Below, piece after piece: positions 1-7,363 of a stretch of 11,283 nucleotides of DNA; within the stretch, counting starts at the first letter, position 1; every line of letters begins with the position of its first letter. The notes beneath the pieces were generated by a model. That model had not been told where the DNA came from. It worked only from the letters and a program-made list of their open reading frames with translations, and ran no database searches. Both the position numbers and the translations under genes were made by a program. The stretch spans positions 1 to 11,283 of the forward strand of contig JAVBYH010000292.1 of the NCBI GenBank assembly GCA_030824175.1. The letters run 5' to 3'. The stretch is from Bacteroidota bacterium. Its GTDB lineage: Bacteria > Bacteroidota > Ignavibacteria > UBA10030 > UBA8401.

Positions 1-909
1 CGGCAGCGGCAGCTTTCCGTACGACGCCTTCTCGGGCAGCGTGCCGGCATAGCGGATCGAGGCACTGATCGTGCCATTGGGCCCCGTGAATTTGATGGCA
101 TTGCCGATGAGATTCTCCATCACCTGCTCGATCTTCCTCGGATCGGCCTCCACAAGCCTCGCCACGTCGCCGTATTCGGTTGACAGCGTGATCGACTTCT
201 TCATCGCCAGCGGCTTCATGCGCGCGATCGTTTCGTTGATCACCTTGCGCAGATCGATGTCCGTCCGGTTCAGGCGCACGTAATCGGCTTCGAGCTTCGA
301 GAGGTCCAGCAGGTCGTTGATGATGTCGAGCATGTGATTGCACGAGTTGTCCATCAGACGCAGCATTTCGCTCCGCGCGGCTTCCGTGATCTCGCTCCCC
401 TCCTCGTTCATGAGTCGCGTGAATGCATGCACGGCCGTGAGCGGACCCCGAAGATCGTGCACGAGCATCGAGATAAAATCGGCGTTCAGCTGCCGCCATC
501 GTTTCTCGGCGTAGCGCAGGCGCAGGAGCGACCGCACACGCACGAGCAGTTCGGCTGGCTCGATCGGCTTCACGAGATATTCGTTCACGCCGAGCGCGAA
601 TCCCCGTTCCATCGATTCCGGATCGCGGACGTTGCCGCTGAGAAAAATAACGGCTGTCTCTTTCGTCCTCGGCTGCTGACGCAGCTTCTCCAGCACCTGA
701 AATCCGTTGATGTCGGGCAGCACGATGTCCAGCAGCACAAGCTCCACCGCCTCGTTCGCTAGCACGGTCAGGGCGTCTTCGCCGCAGGTCGCAGAAAGCG
801 TCTTGAAGCCTTCATGGCGCAGAATCGCCGAAATGGCGCTGACATTCCCTAATTCATCGTCGACTATGAGAATGGTGCTGTGTTCGGGTTCAACGAGAGG
901 AGTGAGCAT
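1..909 (-). CDS. Receiver-histidine kinase hybrid, partial (C-terminus beyond window edge)
   Basis: Reading the minus strand from ATG 909-907 gives 303 uninterrupted codons to base 1. Residues about 12-130 form a response-regulator receiver domain: acidic pair D17/D18, phospho-acceptor D61 in LLDIVLPDINGF, S91 and K114 in YLVKPIEP. A HisKA dimerisation domain follows, with phospho-acceptor H151 in MLVHDLRGPL, then the start of the HATPase domain with its N box (QVMENLIGNAIKF, about 262-274). The G boxes lie beyond the window edge. The likely role is a cytoplasmic sensor kinase whose own receiver takes a phosphate from another kinase. I see no membrane segment or PAS domain in the visible part. 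An in-frame TGA just upstream fixes the earliest start. No clear Shine-Dalgarno is visible. It lies 82 bases after comM in the same direction. The signal it senses cannot be inferred. Confidence 0.9.
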   Translation of the reverse strand, partial: MLTPLVEPEHSTILIVDDELGNVSAISAILRHEGFKTLSATCGEDALTVLANEAVELVLLDIVLPDINGFQVLEKLRQQPRTKETAVIFLSGNVRDPESMERGFALGVNEYLVKPIEPAELLVRVRSLLRLRYAEKRWRQLNADFISMLVHDLRGPLTAVHAFTRLMNEEGSEITEAARSEMLRLMDNSCNHMLDIINDLLDLSKLEADYVRLNRTDIDLRKVINETIARMKPLAMKKSITLSTEYGDVARLVEADPRKIEQVMENLIGNAIKFTGPNGTISASIRYAGTLPEKASYGKLPLP

Positions 910-991
910 GAGTGGTCAAAGTCCGTTCATAAGTTGTATGGTTCCCTAAAATAAGAAATGTGCGCGAGAGTTCATAGAGAAAAATATACTG
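910..991 (-). other. comM-kinase intergenic gap
   Basis: This short gap is more AT-rich than its neighbours. It contains TATATT on the minus strand (983-988), which could be a -10 element, but I find no -35 match at normal spacing. No intrinsic terminator separates comM from the kinase gene, so read-through from comM is possible. I do not call a promoter here. Confidence 0.35.
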
Positions 992-2530
992 TCATGGTAA
1001 CCACAAGTTCCGGTCGAGTGTCCGGTACTGGATGGCTTCCGCGATATGCTCGCTGCGGATCGGTCCCCCTCCCGCCAGGTCGGCAATCGTCCTGGCCACC
1101 TTCAGGATCCGGTCGTATGCCCTGGCCGACAACCCGAGCTTCACCATCGCCATCTTGAGCAGCCCCTCCCCTTCCGCGTCCAGCCCGCAATGCTGGCGTA
1201 TGTCCTTCGTCGTCATCCCGGCGTTGGCGAAGACGGCCGTGCGCGATCGGAAGCGTTCGGTTTGCAGCCTGCGGGCGGCCACGACGCGCGCCCGAATCAC
1301 CGAGGACGCCTCCCCGGGCTGCTTCTGCGCCAGCTCGGCGACCTTCACCGCCGGCACTTCGAGATGGATGTCGATCCGGTCCATGAGCGGCCCCGAGATC
1401 TTGGACATGTAGTGCTGGATCTGCAGCTGCGTGCATGTGCACGTGTGGTTCGGATCGCCGTTGTTGCCGCACGGGCAGGGATTCATCGCACAGACAAGCA
1501 TGAATGCAGCAGGAAATTCGACGGACATCTTCGTCCGGCTGATCGTCACCCTCCCGTCTTCGAGCGGCTGGCGCATCACTTCGAGCACATTGCGTGCAAA
1601 CTCCGGGAGTTCGTCGAGGAAGAGCACGCCGTGATGCGACAACGAGATCTCCCCGGGCCGGGGCACGGAACCGCCGCCCACAAGGGCTGAATCCGAAATT
1701 GTATGGTGTGGCGTTCGAAACGGCCGGACCGCGACGAGCGCCGAATTCGGCGGCAACAGGCCCGCCACGGAATGGATCTTCGTCGTCTCGATGCTCTCCT
1801 CAAACGTGAGCGGCGGCAGAATCCCGGGCAGGCGGCGTGCGAGCATCGTCTTGCCCGATCCCGGAGGCCCGATCATGATCAGGTTGTGCCCCCCGGCCGC
1901 CGCCACCTCGAGCGCGCGTTTCACGTTCTCCTGCCCCTTCACATCGGCAAAATCCTCCGCATACGTCTGATCCTCACGGAAGAGCTCGGCCGGATCGATC
2001 CGCGTCGGGGTGATGCCGTCGTTCGTCCGAAGCAGCTCCACGGCTTCGCGAAGCGTCGCCGCACCGTACACATCGATCCCCTCCACCATTGCGGCCTCGC
2101 GCGCATTCCCCTTCGGAAGGATCAGCCCCCTGATCTTCCTCTTCCGCACCTCCATCGCGATCGGCAGCACGCCGTGCACGGGACGGAGCGATCCGTCCAA
2201 CGCCAACTCGCCGAGGATCACGAAGTCGCGCAGCAGCGTCTCCGGTACCTGGCTGCTCGATGCGAGCATGCCGATCGCAAGCGGAAGGTCGTACGACGAC
2301 CCCTCCTTCTTGACGTCGGCAGGAGCCAGATTGATCGTGATGTGCTTGTTGGGATAGATGAAGGCGGAATTGTTGATGGCGGTGATCACACGACCGCGCG
2401 ATTCCCTCACGGCGCTGTCGGGCAGGCCAACCATGGTGAAATTCGGAAGCGTGTTCTCGATGTTCGTTTCGATCTCGATAAGGCAGGCGTTGATCCCGCA
2501 TGTGGCCGCACTCAATACGACGCTGAGCAT
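992..2530 (-). CDS. comM: ComM/YifB family Mg-chelatase-like AAA+ ATPase
   Basis: A 512-residue protein of the usual length for the YifB/ComM family. Residues 1-170 form the N-terminal ChlI-like domain typical of the family (NFTMVGLPDSAVRESRGR; ITINLAPADVKKEGSSYDLP). The AAA+ core follows, with Walker A GPPGSGKT at 221-228 and Walker B LFLDELPEF at 303-311. A family-typical cysteine cluster (CAMNPCPCG, then CTCT) spans about 347-366, and the C-terminal Mg-chelatase domain ends in a YRTLDR motif. In naturally competent bacteria ComM is a hexameric helicase that aids branch migration of incoming DNA. It is widespread outside competent species, so competence is not implied. The start ATG 2530-2528 is preceded by a G-rich stretch (CGGGGGGATT), one of the few plausible ribosome-binding sites here. 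It follows nuoI by 75 bases with no terminator seen. Confidence 0.97.
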   Translation of the reverse strand: MLSVVLSAATCGINACLIEIETNIENTLPNFTMVGLPDSAVRESRGRVITAINNSAFIYPNKHITINLAPADVKKEGSSYDLPLAIGMLASSSQVPETLLRDFVILGELALDGSLRPVHGVLPIAMEVRKRKIRGLILPKGNAREAAMVEGIDVYGAATLREAVELLRTNDGITPTRIDPAELFREDQTYAEDFADVKGQENVKRALEVAAAGGHNLIMIGPPGSGKTMLARRLPGILPPLTFEESIETTKIHSVAGLLPPNSALVAVRPFRTPHHTISDSALVGGGSVPRPGEISLSHHGVLFLDELPEFARNVLEVMRQPLEDGRVTISRTKMSVEFPAAFMLVCAMNPCPCGNNGDPNHTCTCTQLQIQHYMSKISGPLMDRIDIHLEVPAVKVAELAQKQPGEASSVIRARVVAARRLQTERFRSRTAVFANAGMTTKDIRQHCGLDAEGEGLLKMAMVKLGLSARAYDRILKVARTIADLAGGGPIRSEHIAEAIQYRTLDRNLWLP

Positions 2531-2605
2531 AATCCCCCCGGATCAGTGGTCTCTACGTTCGCGCATCAGGCGCAGCATCGGACGCTGCATCGCGGCGGTG
2601 CTGCG

Positions 2606-3115
2606 TTACCTGTTCTTGCGAAGGAAGTCGAGCCGCGTCTGTACCTCCTCGATCGGCTTCATAAGCTTGTCCTTGCCGAACAATGCTTCCTTCTGGCTCG
2701 TGAACACGAGCTCGTACTCCTGGCTCATGATGATCGCCTCCTCCGGACAGACCTCCTCGCAGAAGCCGCAGAAGATGCACCGCACCATGTTGATCTCGAA
2801 CCGTTCGGGATAACGCTCCTTGCCGAGCTCCGTCTCTCCGGCCTGCACCTCGATCGCAAGCGCCGGGCACACGCGGGCGCAGAGCCCGCAGGCGACGCAC
2901 CGCTCCGTGCCGTTCTCGGCCACCAACACAGGACGCCCCCTGAACGACTCCGGCATCACCGTACGCTCTTCGGGATAGCGGATCGTGACGCTCGGCTTGA
3001 AAAACTCCGTCATCGTGATCTTCAATCCCGAGAGGATCGCCGGGATATACAGCTTCTGCCAGAAGGTCAGATTTTTTCTTCGAACCGGTATGCTTTTCTC
3101 TAAAAATTTTTCCAT
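2606..3115 (-). CDS. nuoI: NADH-quinone oxidoreductase subunit I (two 4Fe-4S clusters)
   Basis: A 169-residue protein with the two CxxCxxCxxxCP motifs of the complex I subunit I/TYKY: C73, C76, C79, C83 and C113, C116, C119, C123. These bind clusters N6a and N6b, which pass electrons from NuoG toward N2 in NuoB. The N-terminal part (WQKLYIPAILSGLKITMTEFF, about 19-39) is the amphipathic helix region that lies on the membrane subunit NuoH, and TIRYPEE at 44-50 is typical. Length and order are normal. It is the third gene of a nuoG-nuoH-nuoI run, 53 bases after nuoH. No Shine-Dalgarno is obvious before ATG 3115-3113. The next gene is comM, not nuoJ, so the usual nuo order breaks here. Confidence 0.97.
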   Translation of the reverse strand: MEKFLEKSIPVRRKNLTFWQKLYIPAILSGLKITMTEFFKPSVTIRYPEERTVMPESFRGRPVLVAENGTERCVACGLCARVCPALAIEVQAGETELGKERYPERFEINMVRCIFCGFCEEVCPEEAIIMSQEYELVFTSQKEALFGKDKLMKPIEEVQTRLDFLRKNR

Positions 3116-3168
3116 GCGATATGCTGCGTATTGTCGATGATGCGTGAATGACTCGGACTATTTTCGGC

Positions 3169-4209
3169 TCAACGGAACAACAGGAAGAATCCCGTCACGA
3201 CGATGTTTGCCAGCGCCAGCGGCAGCATCACCTTCCATCCGAGATCCATCAATTGATCGTAGCGGAAGCGCGGGACCGTCCAGCGCACCACGATGAAAAA
3301 GAACAGCGCCAACGCGACCTTCACGGCGAACGCGCCCATCTGCGCCAGGGTCATCACGAGCGGCGACAATCCGAGGTACTCGAGGAACGGGAACTGCCAG
3401 CCGCCGAGATACAGCGTCACGATCACGGCCGACGCGGTGATCATGTTCGCATACTCCGCGAGGAAGAACAGGCCGAACTTCATGCCGGAATATTCCGTGT
3501 GGTACCCGCCGACAAGTTCCGGTTCGGCCTCGGGAAGATCGAAGGGAAGCCGGTTCGTCTCGGCAAACGACGCGATCAGGAACGTGATGAATCCGATCGG
3601 CTGCAGCACGATGTTCCACGCGGGGATCACGCCCCAGAGATACTCGCCTTGCTGCACGACGATCTTGTCGAGCTGGAGCGTTCCGGCGATGAGGATAACC
3701 CCGATCACCGAGAGTCCCATCGACAATTCATAGCTGATCATCTGTGCCGACGCGCGGAGCCCGCCCAGGAGCGAGTATTTGTTGTTCGACGACCATCCGG
3801 CCAGCACGATGCCATAGACGCCGAGCGAGGTGAGCGCCAGGATGAAGAGGATGCCGATGTTCACATCGCCGATCATGAGCTTGTATTCCTGCCCGTTGAT
3901 GGCGATCGTGTTCCCGAACGGGATCACGGCGAACGTCGAGATCGCCACCGAGATCGAGATGAGCGGCGCGAGCGTGTGCACGAACTTGTTCGCCGCTGCC
4001 GGAACGATGTCTTCCTTGAAGAAGAGCTTGCCGACGTCGGCGAAGGATTGAAACATTCCCCAGGGGCCGACGCGGTTCGGGCCGAGCCGGTTCTGTATGA
4101 ACGCGCTGACCTTCCGCTCCGCCAGCACCAGGTATGCGACGAGCGTCAGGTTGATCGTCAGCACGAGGCCGATCTTCACAAGCGCTTCGATGATGATGTC
4201 TGCAGTCAT
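3169..4209 (-). CDS. nuoH: NADH-quinone oxidoreductase subunit H (membrane, quinone site)
   Basis: A 346-residue integral membrane protein, typical in length for NuoH/ND1, with about eight hydrophobic segments. Family motifs are intact: ERKVSAFIQNRLGPNRVGPW (31-50), FADVGKLFFKED (56-67), the charged cytoplasmic loop ETNRLPFDLPEAEPELVGG (217-235) followed by YHTEYSGMKF (236-245), and RWTVPRFRYDQLMDLGWK (309-326). NuoH forms much of the ubiquinone/menaquinone channel and the first part of the proton path, at the junction between the hydrophilic arm and the membrane. It lies 51 bases downstream of nuoG and is followed by nuoI, the conserved G-H-I order. No strong Shine-Dalgarno is seen before ATG 4209-4207. 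No missing motif or frame break is apparent. Confidence 0.97.
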   Translation of the reverse strand: MTADIIIEALVKIGLVLTINLTLVAYLVLAERKVSAFIQNRLGPNRVGPWGMFQSFADVGKLFFKEDIVPAAANKFVHTLAPLISISVAISTFAVIPFGNTIAINGQEYKLMIGDVNIGILFILALTSLGVYGIVLAGWSSNNKYSLLGGLRASAQMISYELSMGLSVIGVILIAGTLQLDKIVVQQGEYLWGVIPAWNIVLQPIGFITFLIASFAETNRLPFDLPEAEPELVGGYHTEYSGMKFGLFFLAEYANMITASAVIVTLYLGGWQFPFLEYLGLSPLVMTLAQMGAFAVKVALALFFFIVVRWTVPRFRYDQLMDLGWKVMLPLALANIVVTGFFLLFR

Positions 4210-4243
4210 GTAGTTGTCGTGATCAATGAATAAACTCAGCGTT

Positions 4244-4270
4244 TTTTGTAGGGCGAGCTGTTAGCTCGCC
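4244..4270. repeat. Single-unit palindromic repeat overlapping the nuoG stop codon
   Basis: GGCGAGCT (4252-4259) and AGCTCGCC (4263-4270) form a perfect 8-bp stem with a 3-base loop. It is preceded by TTTTGTAGGGCGA (4244-4256), identical over 13 bases to 9483-9495 in the larger element between the oxidoreductase and udk genes. The last two nuoG codons (Ala555, Ser556) and its TAA lie inside the palindrome. On the minus strand the hairpin is followed by an A-rich rather than T-rich tract, so it is not a standard intrinsic terminator. Shared ancestry with the larger copy is inferred from the core match. Confidence 0.6.
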
Positions 4271-5931
4271 TTGAATTTCAGCATCGCGCCCTTGTTTCCA
4301 ACCTTCAAATACGTCAGCCCCTTGAACGCCTCCACCGCGTGTGTAATGTCCGCGAACACTTCTTCGGCGGTCGCATACCTGAACTTGGCACCCATGATGT
4401 TGCCGATCGCGGCCACGATCCTCCACGATGCGCGCGAATCGCGGCGGGGCCCCTTGCCCCACGAGTCGTTCGGCGCGGTGAACTTGTCCTGCCTGCTCAT
4501 CGCCATGCCGTCGAGCGCGCGTTCGCGTTCGAGTGTGACGACGGCCGGACGCAGGCGTTGCACACGCTTCTGGAAGTTCGTGATCGTGCCCGAGCGTTCG
4601 GCGAATGTCGAGCATGCAAGCACCACATCGGCCGCGCGCGTGCTCTTGTTCGCGTTCGTTGCGTGCACAGCGAAAAATTCGAGCTTGTAGAGGACCTTCT
4701 CGAGCTCGGGATGCTGCGCGACGTCGTCTTCGAGCGCATAGAGCGCCTTGATCTGTCCGTCGCGGATGCCCTGAACGATGGCGTCGATGTTCCGTCCGCC
4801 CTCGCCCGGCGCGATGCCGACGAGCGCCGCGCCCGTGTCGTTCGGCGTCTTGTCCGCCCGTATGAGGATCGCGTCCTCGTCGCCTTCCACCGTGTGGCTC
4901 AGGCGATCGATGTTCTTCGACCCGATCACTTCGCGTGCGAAGCGCGCGAGCACGAAATTATCCTCGTTCGACGCATAGGCCGATCCGATGAATGCGATCT
5001 CGTTCTTGTTGAAGAGCTTCAGTTCTCCGGCCACCTTGGCCATCGCTTCGTCCCAGCCGACGCTCACAAGATTTCCCGCCTTGCGCACCATGGGACCCGC
5101 GATGCGGTCTTCGGCGTTCACGTGCTTCCACGTGTCGATCCTGCCGTGATCGCACATCCACACGCTGTTCACATCGTCGTTCTTGCGGGGCGTGAGACGG
5201 AGGATCTCGTTGTTCCGGACGCCGACGTCGATGTTGCATCCGCGCGCGCAGCCGTTGCACACGCTTTCGGTGAACGACATTTCCCACACGCGGCTCTTGA
5301 AACGGAAATCCCTGTTCGTGAGCGCGCCGACCGGACAAATGTCCACGACATTCATCGAATACGGATTATCGAGCGATTCGCCCGGAAATGTTTCGATCGT
5401 CGTATGATCGCCGCGGTTGACGAACTGCAGCTGATGCACGCCCGCGACCTCGTCGCAGAACCGGATGCACCGCGAACACGAGATGCAGCGCTCGGCATCG
5501 AACATGACGCGCGGCCCGATCTCGACACGCTTGTCCTTGTGGTTCTTGTCCTCGACGAAGCGGCTGTATCCCTGGCTGTACTTGTATGAATAATCCTGGA
5601 GCTTGCATTCCCCCGCCTCGTCGCAGATGGGACAGTCGAGCGGATGGTTGATGAGGATGAATTCCATCACCGCCTCGCGCGCGTTGACGACGCGTTCGTT
5701 CGCCGTGTTCACCACCATGCCTTCGGCAACGGTGGTCATGCATGCGATCGCGAGTTTGGGCATTTTCTCGACTTCCACAAGGCAGATGCGGCAATTGCCC
5801 GAGGTCGAGAGCTTTTCATGCCAGCAGAAATGCGGTATCGAAATCCCGTTATCCCGCGCCGCCTGGATAATCGTCCGATTGTTTTCCGTTTCTACCTGTT
5901 TCCCGTTGATAGTAAGTTTTACAGTAGCCAT
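4261..5931 (-). CDS. nuoG: NADH-quinone oxidoreductase subunit G, short form with N7 cysteines
   Basis: A 556-residue subunit of the complex I hydrophilic arm. Ligands for the iron-sulfur clusters appear in order: [2Fe-2S] N1b at C36, C47, C50, C64; His-ligated N5 at H96, C100, C103, C109; N4 at C149, C152, C155, C199; and the optional N7 motif CxxCxxxC-x27-C at C225, C228, C232, C260. The rest (about 270-556) is a reduced molybdopterin-oxidoreductase-like domain with no cofactor role expected. E. coli and Thermus homologues are much longer (about 900 and 780 residues), so this copy is shortened in that domain. The C-terminal part still reads like a normal NuoG end, and its last two codons and stop fall in a repeat. 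The gene starts a new unit after the ald terminator. nuoF is not upstream. No clear Shine-Dalgarno precedes ATG 5931-5929, and I could not identify a convincing promoter in the 5932-6018 leader. Confidence 0.95.
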   Translation of the reverse strand: MATVKLTINGKQVETENNRTIIQAARDNGISIPHFCWHEKLSTSGNCRICLVEVEKMPKLAIACMTTVAEGMVVNTANERVVNAREAVMEFILINHPLDCPICDEAGECKLQDYSYKYSQGYSRFVEDKNHKDKRVEIGPRVMFDAERCISCSRCIRFCDEVAGVHQLQFVNRGDHTTIETFPGESLDNPYSMNVVDICPVGALTNRDFRFKSRVWEMSFTESVCNGCARGCNIDVGVRNNEILRLTPRKNDDVNSVWMCDHGRIDTWKHVNAEDRIAGPMVRKAGNLVSVGWDEAMAKVAGELKLFNKNEIAFIGSAYASNEDNFVLARFAREVIGSKNIDRLSHTVEGDEDAILIRADKTPNDTGAALVGIAPGEGGRNIDAIVQGIRDGQIKALYALEDDVAQHPELEKVLYKLEFFAVHATNANKSTRAADVVLACSTFAERSGTITNFQKRVQRLRPAVVTLERERALDGMAMSRQDKFTAPNDSWGKGPRRDSRASWRIVAAIGNIMGAKFRYATAEEVFADITHAVEAFKGLTYLKVGNKGAMLKFKAS

Positions 5932-6017
5932 GAATCGTCACGAAAGGGTTGAAGATGAGAATAGTTCAATTCGATGTAATGTAGAAAAAAATATCGTGGG
6001 ATAAAAGCACCCCGCAA

Positions 6018-6055
6018 TAAAAAAAGACTTTTCAGGCGGTCGGCCCGAAAAGTCT
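6018..6055 (-). terminator. Intrinsic terminator downstream of ald
   Basis: On the minus strand AGACTTTTC pairs perfectly with GAAAAGTCT (6047-6055 with 6025-6033; 9 bp). The 13-base loop may itself pair through GGC/GCC. The stem runs directly into seven T (6025-6019) and then ATT. This is a standard Rho-independent terminator for transcripts from ald. It lies about 100 bases after the ald stop, beyond the repeat, and separates ald from nuoG. Confidence 0.85.
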
Positions 6056-6070
6056 CTTAACATTGAAAAT

Positions 6071-6143
6071 ACTCTGTCAATCCGAGCAACACTCTGTCAT
6101 TCCGAGCGCAGCGAGGAATCTCGTTGTTGAGACGCGGAATGAC
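6071..6143. repeat. Dispersed-type inverted repeat with a degenerate partial copy, in the ald 3' region
   Basis: GTCATTCCG (6096-6104) and CGGAATGAC (6135-6143) are perfect 9-base inverted ends around a core containing GAGCGCAGCGAGGAATCTC. Just before it, ACTCTGTCAATCCGAGC (6071-6087) repeats ACTCTGTCATTCCGAGC (6091-6107) with one mismatch in 17, at a 20-base period. From memory, the CATTCCGAGC-AGCGAGGAATCT type of sequence recurs between genes in many unrelated bacterial genomes. I cannot confirm copy number here. The element lies between the ald stop and its terminator, so it would be transcribed in the ald 3' UTR. Confidence 0.65.
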
Positions 6144-6157
6144 GAGTGCGGGCAGTG

Positions 6158-7270
6158 TTAGATCACTGTCTCGACCGGCGTGTGCTTGTAGCCGAACGCG
6201 TCGGCGACGCCTTTGTATGTGATGAGGCCGTCGACCATGTTCAATCCGAGCTTCAGTTCCTCGTTCGTCTGCACCGCCTTCTCCCAACCCTTGTTGGCGA
6301 TCTCGACGGCATACGGCAGCGTCGCGTTCGTCAGCGCAAGCGTGGATGTCATCGGCACCGCACCCGGCATGTTCGCCACGCAGTAATGGATGACGCCGTC
6401 GATCACGTACGTCGGATTTTCATGCGTCGTCGGTTTCGTCGTCTCAAAGCATCCGCCCTGATCCACCGCGACGTCCACGAGCACCGCACCGCGCTTCATG
6501 TCCTTGAGCATCTCGCGCGTCACGAGCTTCGGCGCCTTCGCACCCGGGATAAGCACGCTCCCGATCACGAGATCGGCGTGCGTCACGGCCTTGTACACAT
6601 TGTAGGGATTCGACATGATCGTCGTGCAGTTCTTCGGCATAATGTCGTCCAGCTGACGCAGACGGTAGAGGTTGGTGTCGAGGATCGACACGCGCGCGCC
6701 AAAGCCTGCGGCGATCTTCGCGGCGTTCGTGCCCACGATGCCGCCGCCGAGCACGACGACGTCTGCGGGTTCCGTTCCCGGTACGCCGCCCAACAGCATG
6801 CCGCGTCCGCCCATCGCCTGTTCGAGGTACTTCGCGCCTTCCTGGGGCGCCATGCGGCCTGCGACCTCGCTCATCGGAATGAGCAGCGGAAGCGAACGGT
6901 CCGGTTTCTGCACGGTTTCGTAGGCGATACAGACCGCCTGCGCCTTCATCATCGCCTGCGTCAGTTCCTTCGCAGCCGCGAAGTGGAAATACGTGAAGAG
7001 GATCTGGTCGCGGTGGATGAGCGAATATTCCTGCTTGATCGGCTCCTTCACTTTGATGATCATATCCGCTTTTGCATACACTTCTTTCGCCGTTTTCACG
7101 ATCTTCGCGCCGGCCTTGATGTACGCCGCATCGTCGAAGCCCGATCCCATACCCGCTTTGGTTTCGACAAGCACTGTGTGTCCGTATGAACGGAGGGCCT
7201 GCACGCCGCCGGGTACGAGACCCACGCGATTTTCATTCGTCTTAATTTCTTTGGGAAGTCCAATAATCAT
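6158..7270 (-). CDS. ald: Alanine dehydrogenase
   Basis: A 370-residue cytoplasmic enzyme that interconverts L-alanine and pyruvate plus ammonia using NAD(H). Length and numbering match the Mycobacterium tuberculosis enzyme closely: R15 and K75 for substrate binding, catalytic H96, the Rossmann motif VVLGGGIVG (172-180) with D198 for the NAD ribose, catalytic D270, and N300. The PntA-like N-terminal domain (GLPKEIKTNENRVGLVPGGV, 4-23) and the closing GLITYKGVADAFG are typical. Likely roles are alanine use as carbon or nitrogen source, or redox balancing under low oxygen. The gene lies 93 bases after the M16 peptidase and ends before a repeat and a strong terminator. In the upstream gap I see only a short direct repeat (TTAATC twice, 9 bases apart) and no convincing promoter, so co-transcription with the peptidase is possible. 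Confidence 0.97.
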   Translation of the reverse strand: MIIGLPKEIKTNENRVGLVPGGVQALRSYGHTVLVETKAGMGSGFDDAAYIKAGAKIVKTAKEVYAKADMIIKVKEPIKQEYSLIHRDQILFTYFHFAAAKELTQAMMKAQAVCIAYETVQKPDRSLPLLIPMSEVAGRMAPQEGAKYLEQAMGGRGMLLGGVPGTEPADVVVLGGGIVGTNAAKIAAGFGARVSILDTNLYRLRQLDDIMPKNCTTIMSNPYNVYKAVTHADLVIGSVLIPGAKAPKLVTREMLKDMKRGAVLVDVAVDQGGCFETTKPTTHENPTYVIDGVIHYCVANMPGAVPMTSTLALTNATLPYAVEIANKGWEKAVQTNEELKLGLNMVDGLITYKGVADAFGYKHTPVETVI

Positions 7271-7363
7271 AACGTGTCTCTTGGTAATAGTGATGAGATT
7301 AAGTGGATTAACTGTATCCTCTGTATTGTCCAGTGTGATGCCTGTATGCGATTGTAGTGCGTC

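Noticed and set aside
1703..3103. Long plus-strand open frame (466 codons) opposite comM and nuoI
   Set aside because: It spans two well-supported minus-strand genes and the gap between them, is rich in Arg, His and Asp, and matches no family. It is a mirror frame typical of GC-rich coding DNA.
3148..4233. Plus-strand open frame (361 codons) opposite nuoH
   Set aside because: It is the antisense of a complete NuoH with all motifs; its extremely charged, repetitive-looking composition reflects reverse-complemented membrane codons.
4244..4270. Intrinsic terminator for nuoG
   Set aside because: The hairpin is followed on the transcribed strand by an A-rich tract, not a T run. The T run is on the wrong side for minus-strand transcription, and no plus-strand gene needs it.
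4339..5589. Plus-strand open frame (416 codons) opposite nuoG
   Set aside because: It is antisense to the cluster-binding region of NuoG, has no recognisable domain, and has no independent start signal.
6071..6143. CRISPR-like array near ald
   Set aside because: Only one and a half degenerate units at a 20-base period exist, without spacers or cas genes. It is a simple partial tandem copy of a dispersed-type repeat.
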